From positions 141,890,025 through 141,954,024 of the forward strand of contig NC_134539.1 of assembly GCF_050624435.1 (NCBI RefSeq): a DNA stretch of 64,000 nucleotides. Direction: 5' to 3'. How positions within the stretch are numbered: position 1 is the stretch's first letter; each line of letters begins with the position of its first letter. The DNA comes from Tenrec ecaudatus. Lineage: Eukaryota; Chordata; Mammalia; Afrosoricida; Tenrecidae. The notes beneath the pieces are model-generated. The model saw nothing but the letters and a program-made list of their open reading frames with translations. It did not search any database and was not told the DNA's origin. The translations under genes were made by a program, and so were the position numbers. Below are positions 1 to 61,800 of this stretch, piece by piece.

Positions 1-459
1 CAGAATTGACTCAGTAACCGTGGTTTTGGTTTGGGGTTTGGATGCTCTACAAACCCCATTCAGAAAGCACAGGCTCTGCACAAGCAGCCCAGCTCTTGTA
101 TTTGAAAACTGAGAAAACTTCCTTCACTTCTTTCCCACCATTAAAGATAAGTATCCCTTTCACCTTGAGAGCACTCTCTCATCTAAACTATGACCAAGAA
201 GTACAGGGAAGTAAAGATAGTAAGAGAAAGACGGGAAAAGGGAGAAACAGGGAATTTAAAACCTTTCAAAAGCCAATCGATGGAGAGATGTGTAATAATG
301 AAAACTGTCTTCATCTCTAGCTTCATTCTTTTCTGAGGTCAAATCAGACTCAACTTCCAAGCATATCTGAAGTTTTTTTCCTTGAATTTGTGGATATTGG
401 GCTCTTTTTTAGTGTTTCCACCATGTAACCTATATTCTATACTGTGTCTTATCTTTCAG

Positions 460-51132
<50,673 letters not shown>

Positions 51133-51404
51133 AATTTCTACATTTTCTACGCAGCTCACTGCCGTGAACTACTTTTTCATTGTTATCAAAATTATGGTTT
51201 CTTGCTTTGGGCTATATTCTTAGCAGCTGGAAATGTTGACATCTTTGGGATTCTGACCAGTAAAAAAAAAAGAAAGAAAAGAAAAAGTTTAACTCATAAA
51301 ATGGTATACTCTTGCCTGATTGTTTGCTAGTTCATAGACGCTGTTCCCTTAACATCGAGCATGTCTTTTCCTTTTTCTGGAGTTTTAGGGGGGAGGGGGT
51401 ATGG

Positions 51405-51490
51405 CCATGAGTCAGAATCTGACTCAAAAACTCACTGCCATTCTGACTCACATGACCTCTGGACGGCAGGGTAGAAAAATCGCCCCAAAG
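51405..51490 (-). repeat. AfroSINE 3' fragment
   Basis: Antisense 'AAAAACTCACTGCCATTCTG' ACTCACATGACCTC, then 'GGCAGGGTAGAAAAATCGCC'. It lies just 3' of the EFCAB3 stop. Confidence 0.6.
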
Positions 51491-52269
51491 GCAGGTGCCA
51501 GCCAAGTACCAGCTACACTCTGCTGCCCTCGCCTGGATCAAAACTGCAACACACGTCTGATTGAAGGTGGCTTTGGGATTTTATTTGTGAAAGAGGCCCG
51601 AGACAGTGGGTGGAGATAAGCTTTTAATTTCCGGGAATAATATCACCAGTCCCCGGGAAACCTTGATGAAATTGAGGCGTTGTCTTCACCTCCCACTTGG
51701 AAGTGCTGCTCTGGCTAATGCGAACAAATCACCGATCTCATTCGTTGCGTTTTTATTCTCCTGGTTCTGCAATGGAAATTCTTGGAGCTTTTCACAGTGG
51801 CTCTCAAAGGTTGACGGCAATGAGATCACTCTGACCCTCAGGAAACTAGAGCAGGATGGCCAGTGTGTTTTGCTCCCTGGGCCAACTCTGATCTAAAAAT
51901 GGAAGGAATGAGATCAGTTATTTGCGAGCACTATCCAAGAGATGGCTGAACAGATGTGGGGTTAAGTGCACACGTTCAACACCTCCAACGTATAGAACAA
52001 ATGCCTCTCTCATCATGATGCTACAATAATATGCTCCCAAAAGAAAAAGATATGGTCGATGCTGCTGGGAATGGCAGTGGGTAATATTAAATTTTACAGT
52101 GACAGGGAAAAACCGAGGAACATCGTGAAAGTCCTCAAAACTGCGTCCTGAAATAGCCCTGGAGCCACGGGGAGATTCACTTGGAGGGGTCCCTAAAATT
52201 TGCAAAAGGGTCTAAACAGATTTACCATTCTTCATAAAGTTACAGTGTTAGGGAGAACATGAACCTTAT

Positions 52270-52448
52270 GGATAAAATCAAAACCCACAATTTTGATTCC
52301 AACTCTTGGGGACCCTACAGGTAGAGAAGACACCCTGGTGGGATTTCCATTCCTCAGTCTCCACAGAAGCAGGCTGCCCCATATTTCTCCCATGGATCCT
52401 TTCAGTTAGCAGCTGAGAGCTTAACCACTGAGCCACCAGGAGCTCTTA
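52270..52448 (-). repeat. AfroSINE
   Basis: Antisense 'TGATTCCAACTCTTGGGGAC' CCTACAGGTAGAG, 'TCAGTTAGCAGCTGAGAGCT' and 'TAACCACTGAGCCACCAGGA' at the 5' end. Confidence 0.85.
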
Positions 52449-52854
52449 ACCTTGTAGACATGCGACTACCTTTCTAGCCAAAAAATAAGATTTGACGAGA
52501 GAGTTGGGGATTGGTAGTGAGTGGCACAGGCAATCTCAGAGATGTCTTGGGAAGCCAAACTCAGAGGATTCCTCACTGTATGCGAGTACATAACACTTTG
52601 AAATAAATTTATCTCGAATCATCTAAAATGTACGGTAATACATTCTTTCTATTAAATTGCCACATACTGTTGGTGACCACACAAATGGGTACCTCTGTGC
52701 CTGTGTACAGTTTGGCAACAAGTCCTTATCCTCTCAGGCACCAAGGACTTAGTAGGTTATGCATTGTACACAGCCTCTATTCTAAGTCCTGGAGATATAG
52801 CAGTGAGCCAAACAGCGAAAATACCCTGACTTCACAGAGCTTAGTAACAGAGCT

Positions 52855-53240
52855 AATTATAACCATTGACTCAGCAGGTCCATTTCTAGAAACGAATCCT
52901 AAAGAAATAGTCAGGAACATAGCAAATGATTGCGCTCCAAGGATGTGCCTCCTGTTGAATTTTTAAGAGTAAAAACCTAAAGTAGCTGACCTGTCAGGTA
53001 TGTACATCCAGCTCTGCACCAGGACCATTCAAATGATGTTGTCAAAGGAATAATGTCCAATTAAAACCCAAGTTACAGCCTCTCCCAGGCAGGAGGAAAC
53101 TTTACTTTATGGAAGGCCTAAAACTTGATGATGGTGGTGGTGGTACAGATGTATATTTGTATAAAAACTCTCAAACTGTACATTTAAAATGGATGAATCT
53201 GTATGTAAACTATGCCTCAATAAAGCTCTTTTAAAAACAG
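52855..53240 (+). repeat. old L1 (L1M-type) 3' part
   Basis: 'TTGACTCAGCAGGTCCATTT' CTAGAAACGAATCCTAAAGA is a classic old-L1 3' ORF2 segment. 53160-53240 ends with 'AACTATGCCTCAATAAAGCT' CTTTT, the old-L1 3' UTR terminus. Confidence 0.72.
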
Positions 53241-53504
53241 GATACAATGCAGTTTATTGTTAAGCTATTTTAATTCAAAAGTTAAATAAGTAGAGAAAAA
53301 GGCACAGACAGGTAGAGACTAAAATGTTAAGGGGTTAGATAAATGGTGGGAATGGGATGGCATCTCTTCTTCTTTCATCTTCTCTAAACTTCTTAATATT
53401 CTTCAATAAACACCAAGACATGGAAATTGTTCTAAACCCAGAACGGTTCAACCCACCCTTACAATTTCCCAGAGCTGCTACTGAAGCTGTCCTATGGACA
53501 CTTG

Positions 53505-53692
53505 GGAGTCGTTGGTGCTGGAAAGTGCTTTTGACTTGCGGTGACCCCATAGAACAGAACAGAACTGCCCCACGGGGCTTCTAGCTGGACCCTCTTCAGA
53601 AGCCCAGGGTCAGGCCTTTCTCATGGGGCTGGATGAATTCAAACCACAGAGCCTCACACTTGTGGTCGAGCACAGGGGTCCTGGGTGAGACT
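53505..53692 (-). repeat. AfroSINE
   Basis: Antisense 'CTTTTGACTTGCGGTGACCC' CATAGAACAG and 'ATGAATTCAAACCACAGAGC', ending 'ACAGGGGTCCTGG'. Confidence 0.8.
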
Positions 53693-53844
53693 TTAAGGAG
53701 AGCAAATGAGGGTCCAGCTCACACCAAGGCCAGAAGCTGGAATGTGAGTTCTTAACCCTTGGCATGCTTGGAACCAATGCCATCTGAGAGCTGGAAGAGT
53801 TCTCACCATGGACCAGCAGAGAGAGACTGGTTGTTTTTCTTGGG

Positions 53845-54048
53845 TGTCATCCTGTCAGGTCAACTGCTCAACAACAAAAACACAGCCTGGTACAGCACCA
53901 CTCTCACAACCAGGCTGTGGCTGAGCCCATGCTGGGGCCACAGGGCCCATCTGTCTCACTGAAGGTCTGTCTCGTTTTCATCGACTCGACTCTGCCAAGC
54001 ACGATGCCCTTCTCCAGGGATCGTCCCTCCTGATAAGCATGGCTAATA
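53845..54048 (-). repeat. RTE/BovB-like LINE 3' end
   Basis: 'GAGCCCATGCTGGGGCCACA' and 'CGACTCTGCCAAGCACGATG' CCCTTCTCCAGGGATCGTCC match the RTE 3' region at 33540-33870. Confidence 0.65.
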
Positions 54049-54054
54049 CCAAGG

Positions 54055-54228
54055 AAAATAAGCCCATTACCATGGAGTCAACCCCAACTCAGAGCGACTG
54101 CCTATAGGGTCCCTGAGGCTGTAAATCTTTACCAGGACAGCCTCATCTTTTTCCTGAGCAGTTGATGGACTTGAACGATTGACCTTTGAGTTAGCAACCC
54201 ACTGACCACAAAGCTGAAACATGATACT
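54055..54228 (-). repeat. AfroSINE
   Basis: Antisense 'AGCCCATTACCATGGAGTCA' ACCCCAACTCAGAGCGACTG, 'GGCTGTAAATCTTTACCAGG' and 'GAGTTAGCAACCCACTGACC'. A second partial copy in the same orientation starts near 54250. Confidence 0.85.
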
Positions 54229-54829
54229 TGTTGAAGCGACCGAACCAAATCAGTTGGCGTCAAGTTGATTCTGATTCAGTGTGACTTCCTATGTCCCAGA
54301 GTAGACTTCAGAGAATGTTCAGGAATGTAGAATGTTCAGGAATGTTGGTCTTCAGATCATTAGTGCTGGGAGCTAATTAACTACTTGTTCCACCGACAGG
54401 CTCCCCCTGAAGCTACAGTCTACTGTAAAGTCAGTTATCCGTTTCCACAGAACCCTCACAGCCAAGTCTTGCAAAGATCTTCTGAAAAATTGCATGGGTA
54501 TCTTAGGCCCTTCAAAAAGATAGATTAAAAATGAGTTGGACAGGCCAACTAAAGATAATTGTATAATATTAAGTTTGGGATACTTTATCACATTTCACAA
54601 AGAGTCCTAGTTATCTCATTTTAAGTGACAAATCGTTACTGGAACATTACAGTAACTTTTCGGGGAAAGACAGTAAGCTATCTGTGAGAAAACATGCAGC
54701 GAGGCTGTTGATTAGAAGCACTGTCCTAGATATATCGTGTTGTTGTAACGGCAATAATGTGTTTGTTTTTTCACATGAGTGAGGCAAGGAAAAGTTTTAC
54801 TGTTTGAACCCAGTGGGAGAAATGCACTC

Positions 54830-55460
54830 TACTTTGCCGATTACTGTGGATATTGATCAGAAGGCAGAAAGTGGAGGGTTGAATGCCTGTGTACAGCTGG
54901 CCCCCAGGCTTCAGGATGACAGCCTACTCTAGTCTCCACGCGACCGACTTGGAGGTTCAGAGGCCCGGGATCTCACTACAGTGGGCAATTTTCATAAAGG
55001 GCAAAATTTAGATTTCAAAACAAGAGTCGGGGTCAACTGCCAATGCCACACCTTCTTTTTGTTGCTTGGGAAAGTAGGTGGGGACTACTCTGCATAGGTT
55101 CTGGGTGGGTGTTCCATACTGGGCCAAGTTCTTGACCTAGCTGGGTAAAACGGTCAGGCCTTGAGTGGATCGATGGGGATTGCTTTAAATTCCACTGGTC
55201 CAGGGCTCTGATAATTTCATCCAAAGTTGGGAAGGCAGCTTGGTCCATCTTGGCCAGGACACAGGCCATCTTACTAAACAGCCTAGCTGCCAAGAAAGCA
55301 TTTTTTGTGGTCCATGATTCCATTCCATTCCCTCAGACTATTGTTGTCTTGGATGCTGACCACACCTCGGAAGGCACTGACGCGAATACTCTGGGTTCCA
55401 AAAGACCCATCCAGAACATGGCTGTCACTGGTGCTCATGAAGGCCATAGATGGAGTTAGG
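54830..55460 (-). pseudogene. gastrokine-like BRICHOS-domain pseudogene
   Basis: Minus strand. 55323-55033 reads AARLFSKMACVLAKMDQAAF, then PTLDEIIRALDQW. This fits the gastrokine BRICHOS pattern of a Cys, a KM pair four residues later, then P-(ST)-(LI). Upstream in another frame (55444-55310) it reads QSIRVSAFRGVVSIQDNNSL, then REWNGIMDHKKCFLGS, matching the segment before that motif. Near 54880 LYTGIQPSTFCLLINI may be the C-terminal cysteine region. A frameshift, a stop and extra sequence make it non-functional. Segments on different exons in gastrokine genes lie together, which suggests a retrocopy. The assignment rests on remembered family sequences. Confidence 0.45.
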
Positions 55461-55727
55461 AGGGAAATCTAGAGAACTGAAGACACGCTCAGGCATTTCC
55501 TGTTATCATCTCTGAGACCCCGTGAAACTGCATGCATAATGGAATTCCCACGTCCTATTTATGTTCTAAGTTTAGTTTCTATAGGCCCAGACCTCTCAGC
55601 TGTAGTTGTGATAAAAGACTTGGTGGCAGTTGACCATGACCCAGCTCGTGGCAATAGTTTTAACTAAGAAAAATGTATGGCTAGAAGTCCAAGTTCAGGG
55701 TACTAACTCTAAGGGAGGACGCTTTCT

Positions 55728-55768
55728 CCTTGAGTCCTTGAGTCCTTGAGTCCTTGTTCTTGAGTCCT
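55728..55768 (+). repeat. 8-bp tandem repeat (CTTGAGTC)n
   Basis: Four to five copies of CTTGAGTC with one irregular unit. Simple repeat in intergenic DNA. Confidence 0.85.
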
Positions 55769-55969
55769 TGTCTCAATCTTCTCCTGCATCTTGGATGTTC
55801 TCAGCACAGGGATAAGATAAAAGACCATACAGGTCGCACATGTAAGGAGACTTGCCTTACATGGAATCGGGCTCTGGCTTGACTGGGAGTGTTGCCTCCC
55901 ATCCTCATCCCCAAACCACCGGTTGGCTAAACACACATTTGGAAGGACACAATTCTATCCATGACAAAC

Positions 55970-56690
55970 TCTAACAGCTTTTGGTGTGGAGAGAAAATAA
56001 AAAGAGTAGATAGGAGAACAAAAGGCTAAAATAAATACAAATCAACCACCATATCTGCCAACAGCTAGCCTTGAGAAAAGATAGAAGACCTTGTACTTGT
56101 AGGTTTTTTTCTTTGTTTTCTTTTTGAAGTTCCCCCACCCCAGGATATTTCAAAAGACCTTGGGTATGGTAAAATAAAAATAAATGACCAATTCTTTATT
56201 CTCTTATCTTTTTATTCACTTGAATAGTGCTTGCTTGTTCTGGATTAGAAAGGCTTCAGCCTTATCCCACTGATATGGTTGGGAAAATATAGACTGTTGC
56301 TTCCCCTTCATTGTGCATCAAGGAAGAACGCCCAGGGGAATAAACCACCACTGTGGACTAATGTGCTAGCGGAGGAGTGCACTGATTAACCACAGAGCCC
56401 TTCCTCCTCTTCCAAATGGCAGGCAGGCTGTTCTTAGACATCTCAGCGAGCTTCATCTCACATTGAAGACTTACTCACACATTCTGCATTCTTTTGGGAA
56501 TCATTTGTTAGAACTCCGAAAATAGAACTAAAGGTGTATCAATATGTAAAAACCATGTGTATGTGTGCATTACAATCTTGATAGTGGTAACAGAGCTGTT
56601 TGCTCAGCAAGGCAGTTCAAAGTCACAGCTGCTCCACTCCGTGTGAGAAAGATGAGGCGTCTGCTCCCAAATATTCACAGCTTTTTGTTG
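55970..56690. other. intergenic, unassigned
   Basis: Between the EFCAB3 3' end and METTL2. No gene, repeat end or conserved-looking frame that I can support. Confidence 0.45.
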
Positions 56691-56769
56691 TTGAACTATT
56701 GAATTCTATTATGTTAATTATATGCTGATGAAGCTGGGTTTTGTTTTATTTTTCTTCTTTCACTTAATA

Positions 56770-57225
56770 TTTATTTTTTTAAAGACCATTTTATTGGGGG
56801 CTCTTACAGCTCTTATAACAACCCAGACATCAATTGTATCAAGCATATTTGTACATACGTTATCATTATTTTCTAAACATTTACTTTCTATTTGAGCCCT
56901 TGGTATCAGGTTCTGTTTTTTGTTTACTCCCCCCTCATGACCCCTTGATAAATTGTAAATTATTATTTTCATATCTTTCACTGACTGCTGCCTCCCCCCA
57001 TGGTTTCGGTTGTTTCTCCCCTTAGGGAGGCTTATGTGTCGATCACAGTGATCCGTTCCCCTTTCTTCCTATGCCCCACCTTCCCCCTACCCTCCTGGAA
57101 TTGCTACTCCCATTTCTGTTACTGAGGAGTTTATCTGACCTCAATTCCATGTATTATAAGCTCTTATCTGTACTAGTGTACATGCTCCCGTCTAGCGTGA
57201 AATGAAAGGCAGAACTGGGGTCATG
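56770..57225 (-). mobile_element. L1A 3' UTR copy, diverged
   Basis: Minus strand: 'CCATTTTATTGGGGGCTCTT' to 'AGGCAGAACTGGGGTCATG'. More diverged than most copies. Confidence 0.85.
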
Positions 57226-57249
57226 AAAAGCTGTTTTTTAAAAATACAT

Positions 57250-57335
57250 CTTTACAGCTTTGGAAACCTTATTTCGGGTCACTGTGAGTCAGACTAGACT
57301 AGACTCCACACCCCGGTGGGTTAGAGGTCGTGGAG
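57250..57335 (+). repeat. AfroSINE 3' fragment
   Basis: 'CTTTACAGCTTTGGAAACCT' and 'GGTCACTGTGAGTCAGACTA' are the AfroSINE 3' half. Confidence 0.6.
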
Positions 57336-58227
57336 GAGCATCGGTGGAGGGGATGGGCCATGGGAAATGCTGTTGTAAAGAGTTGTCACGTCTGTTCTGG
57401 CTCACAGCTACCCTGTGTGCAACGAAGAAATCTATCCGATTCGATGGCCAAGCTCATGTGCTAGGCATTCGTTTGACAGCATAGGAGTCTACACTAAGAA
57501 AAGCTAAATATACAGAAGTGGGGAAATTGTGCTTTTCATTCTCTGCTGTCTTCCGTTTGGGCCAGCAGCTTCATAGTGAGGCTGGAACCTAGCCTTGGCC
57601 TAACTCCATTCCCCCCTTGCTCCACACTCCAGTCCCTGTGGCCTTTTTGTAGCATTCTGTTTGCTCAGAGACAGACAGGTGGTGTGCAAGCATCTGGATG
57701 ATGTGCTGTCGGGTCAAATCTACCGGAAGGGTCATTCAGAAGATGAAGGAAATTGCATGTGCATCATAAATGTTACACTTATTATTTGACGGGATCCTTA
57801 GAGTGGACATGTACATCTTGTGATTGACTCACGACTTGGGTCATGGAAAGTACCGGAAAAGTTCGTGTCCTGTTTGAAAAGCCTTTTCTAATTGGTCAGA
57901 TCTAAAAGGACAAAAAAATATAATAAAAAAAGTTCGTGTCCCCCAAAATATGCATTCTAGTGTAAAGGTTTATTATCTCGATCTATTCTGACCACAACTA
58001 GATGCATGCCTTCATGAAACCATCACCGGGCTCCCCGCTGGTGTCCCCTTCTAAGATATTTCTCGTTTTCCTTCTAACTTGGAGCTAGCGAACTGGCTCT
58101 GCTGCTCCCCGGCATGAGCCTCTTTTGGAGATAACGGAGCTGCTCTTGCTGTGCGACTGTGGGGCAGAGTGGAACAGGCAGCAGGGAGCCTTTAGGAAAG
58201 CAGAGGGTCAGACTTTCCCTGAGCAGG

Positions 58228-58262
58228 CCAGCGCTTCGGCACTGCACCACCAGGGCGCCTTA
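58228..58262 (-). repeat. AfroSINE 5' box only
   Basis: Antisense 'GCACTGCACCACCAGGGCGC' is the 5' box GCGCCCTGGTGGTGCAGTGC. It sits at the upstream edge of the METTL2 CpG island. Confidence 0.6.
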
Positions 58263-58482
58263 CAGTGCAAACAGGTGCCCTCTTAGCTCAAGTGATTCAA
58301 GATCTACCCTGTCTTAAACATGAGCAAAAGTGGGGCCCCTGTTAAGAGGATCCCAGCAATAAACTGGGGTTCGTTGGGACGGTTCTCACTTCTTCCAAAT
58401 CCTACACGTCCACCTCCCCTAGGGAGAAATTCTGCCTCTGCGTCGTCGCCTTCCCCAGAGACCCCTCTACACCCCGAGGCAG

Positions 58483-58645
58483 GCTCCACCCCCCGGAGGT
58501 CGGCTCCACCCCCAGAGGCCGGCACACACACACACACCCGCCCCCACACCCCCCCACCCCGATGCCGGCTCCACCCCCTCCTAGGCCGGCTCCACCCCAC
58601 CGGAGCCGGCTCCACCCGCGTAGGCCAGGACATCCCGGCCTGGAA
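58483..58645 (+). repeat. GGCTCCACCC minisatellite-like cluster
   Basis: At least six imperfect units of (CC)GGCTCCACCC separated by short G/C or CA-rich spacers, with a (CA)n patch near 58525. C-rich strand upstream of METTL2. Confidence 0.85.
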
Positions 58646-58728
58646 GGCAGAAGAACTCAGCTTCTCCATCAGCCTTGCTCCCGCGCCTTCCGGAACCGGA
58701 AGAGGCGGGGACTTCCGGCTCCGGTGTC

Positions 58729-58850
58729 ATGGCGAGCCCCAAGCCTGAAGGCGCGCTTGAAGGCACGCACGCCGTTCCCAATGGGAAGAGGGAGCGGTTT
58801 GGGAGCCGGTTCTTGAGCGACCCGGCGCGCGTCTTCCAGCACAACGCTTG
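58729..58850 (+). CDS. METTL2A: METTL2 exon 1 (coding)
   Basis: ATG at 58729; donor GTAACG after AAC GCT TG. Encodes [20 protein letters not shown], then the conserved [18 protein letters not shown]. The first 20 residues are unlike human METTL2A, which is normal for this variable start. The following intron is only 155 bp. Confidence 0.94.
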
Positions 58851-61800
58851 GTAACGCCCTGCCCCTCCGCCCGCCGCCCCAGGAGCGCTCGAGGAGCTGC
58901 TGGCCGCCCCGCTGCCCACCCAGGGACCGGGGGCTCCCGGGCCAGCGACTCACTCTGCCCGCAGCTGGCGCCGCGGCTCCTAAGCTGCCCGTTTGATTTC
59001 CCCAGGGACAATGTCCAGTGGTCGGAAGAGCAGGCCGCGGCGGCTGAGAAGAAAGTCCGGGAGAACAGTGCCCAGCTGGTGCCCCAGGAGAAGCAAGGTG
59101 CGCCCCAGTGCCCTCGATGGCATCACCAGCCGGCACACTGCTGGGTGCACCCTCCCGGAGGGCCAGGGCCGGCAGGAGCCTTTGTTTCATGAGCATCGCG
59201 TGGGGGGAGCGGAGGCGAGGAAGGGAGTGTGGCCTGTCTGGCAATCTTGTTATGGATGGAGGGGGTGGAGTTTTTTGAGCGAGGAGAGCTGGTAGCTCTT
59301 GGTTTTGCTCTCTAGTGATTGCGTTCTTAGGTCGACTGGAGTGGATTTCGGTTCATGGCAACCTGGAGCCAGAACTGCCCCCATAGGATTTCCTAGATTG
59401 TGATCTTTATGGAAAAGAGCCAACCTGCACTGATGGGGGGCGCGGCGGGAGTAAGTATTGGACTGCTAACTACCAAATCGGTAGTTCGAACCTACCCGCT
59501 GCTTCTCTGGGAGAATGCTGAAGCTGTCCACTTCCAGAGAGATTTGCGGCCACCAAAACCCTATGTTGAGTTGCTATGAGTCAGCATTGAGTGTGGACCG
59601 TGGGTCTGGGGAATCATGGAGTCTTTGGCCCACAGAGCTGCTGGGTGGGTTCGAACTGCCACCCTCTCAAATTGAGCAGTTTGACCATTGCAACACTGGG
59701 TCTAGACTAGACCAGTGTGGCTTGTCCGTGTCACCCATGTGGTTACAGGCTCATCTTAGAGGATGTCTCTTCTACATGGTCATACTGCATGAGATGTTGT
59801 TGATGCTAGGCTCAAGTGGTGGGATTCATGCCCGGTGGATGGTGCGGCTTTTCCTTGGGTGATGTGTGAGAGTTAGCGTTCCTTCTAAGGAACGGGTAGG
59901 GTTGTCCATGCAGAGAAAAGGGCCCCTTGCGGAGAAGTGTATGCTTTTACTGGACAGTGCCCCCCAAGTGTAAAACTAGGACAGGTTGGCTTAATATCCC
60001 CCAAAAAACTGGAGGCCTGGGCTAGAGATTGCAAATTAATTCCCCCTGAGAAAGTGCTGTACAACTAGAATGGTCCAGCTACAAAGTCTTCTTTCTGTGT
60101 GATCTGAGAGACTAGATCAGAGACGTTAGAGTTTGAAGGGATTTTGGAAATCATATAGCCCAATATCCTCTTTTTACAGTCAAGGACCTTTGGACCGCAG
60201 GGCATTAAGTGCTTTCCCCAGAGGTAAGCAAAGAGCAGACAACCAAAATTTGGACTGCCTTTGAAGCGGCATCAGTCTGCACATTCATCTGTCCCGCTCT
60301 CTGAGTCATCCCAACTCAGCTCCCCAGAGGAGCCGCCCGTGGTGACCAGTGAGCCCACGGGAGCAGCAGCTAGGGAACCTGCTGGAACATGCAGCGGGTA
60401 AAGGAGAGTTTTACCAGGCAAAGGAATTGTTCTCTATGGCCCTGAGGAATAGTTGGAACTTTTGACTGTCGGTAACAAAACAAGTTTTTGCCTAATGTTG
60501 GCATTTTCTGATAGTTGAGAGGAATCCACAGCTGTGGGAGGAATATGAAGAAGTAGTGAGTTCTCTGCTTGGAGGCTTCAAGCAGAAGTTGGAGGCACTG
60601 GGAAGGACAGGAAGAGGGCGTGTGTGTCAGACTCTATAAATTACCCTCAGAGGGCTTCACGCCCCAAGAGTCTCTAGCTTTCCTTCAGAATAGTGTTGTA
60701 GAAAGTGGCATCTGGTGAGGCAAGAAGGTCATTGATACTTGACCCAAAGGAAGCACTTGAAATACGATTCTTAAAATTTTCTTTACAGTTGATTATGAGC
60801 TCAATGCCCACAAATACTGGAATGACTTCTACAAGATTCATGAAAATGGGTTTTTCAAGGATAGACACTGGCTTTTTACCGAGTTCCCAGAGCTGGCGCC
60901 TAGCCCAAACCAAAATCACCTGAAGAGCCTGCCCTCAGAGGCCAAGTGGAGGGAGACCCTGGAGTGCGACCACAGTGAGGACAGACCTGGTTTATCAGCA
61001 GAACAGCATACGTGTCTGTCGAACCCTGTGGCAGAGAAAACGGGTGTCACCCAGAAGCCCGGTCACCTGGAACTGGGTGCTGCTGAGTTTCCTGGATCCT
61101 CGGCCACCTACCGAATACTCGAGGTAACCTCTCGCCGTGGGAGTGGCGTTCGTGATGCTGCCCTATTCTGCACATACGTGGCCCATCGGGGGACCACAAA
61201 CATTCTCATTCTGTCAGATGGGAGTAACTAGGCTTGGCCTTTGAGTTGATCTGGGCATTGCCTCCAATTTCGAACTAGTAAAATGTCCTCAGAGCAGAGC
61301 AGACATTTGGTGGCCTGGCAGGCAGCGGTAGACCACTGAGGCACTGCTTGCCAGCATCCCCCTGCTTCAGAAAGCCAGAGTGATCTGCCTTCTCTACCAG
61401 GGGATGTGCCAGGCTGATGCTCGTCAGTGCACTTCTTAGCAGAAGGGAGAGGGTAAAATTCACCCCACAGGAAGCCCCTTTGGGAGCCATATTAACCTCA
61501 GGATTGACTTCTGTGGGACTGCCACCTCTCTCATAGCAGCTCTGAGAATTAATTGAGGTAATGTATGTGAACTGGCCAGGCACGGTGCCTGGCCCAGGAA
61601 ACACCCTTAGGAAGTGGTCGCTGTCCTGAGGCTGCTGCGCTGCACACAGCCCTGTTCATTAGGTTGGGGCTGCTGTAAGCTGCTTTTCATGAGTGATTTC
61701 AGCCCGCTCTGTTAGAAATCATCTCCCACTCATGATCCAGCGAGTAGGGCTCAGTAAGAAAGGACTTCACGCACAGGCCCACTGGCTGGAACTCCACAGG

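Larger units (their letters stand above)
58350..59210. promoter_or_regulatory. METTL2 CpG island and promoter
   Basis: A dense run of CpG and GC-rich sequence in an otherwise AT-rich window, covering exons 1 and 2 of METTL2. Just before the start codon are ETS-type sites (CTTCCGGAACCGGAAG around 58687-58702, ACTTCCGG at 58711) and a GC box (GGCGGGG at 58704). No TATA box is seen. This is typical of a broadly expressed housekeeping promoter; the transcription start is probably within about 50 bp upstream of 58729. Confidence 0.85.

Noticed and set aside
51790-51900. Possible MER5/Charlie hAT fragment ('CACAGTGGCTCTCAAAGG')
   Set aside because: Only the first 20 bases look right; no matching opposite end.
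58304-59295. Long open frames on both strands in the CpG island (for example 59244-58669 minus)
   Set aside because: High GC removes stop codons. They overlap METTL2 exons 1 and 2, whose frame is the one supported by homology and splicing.
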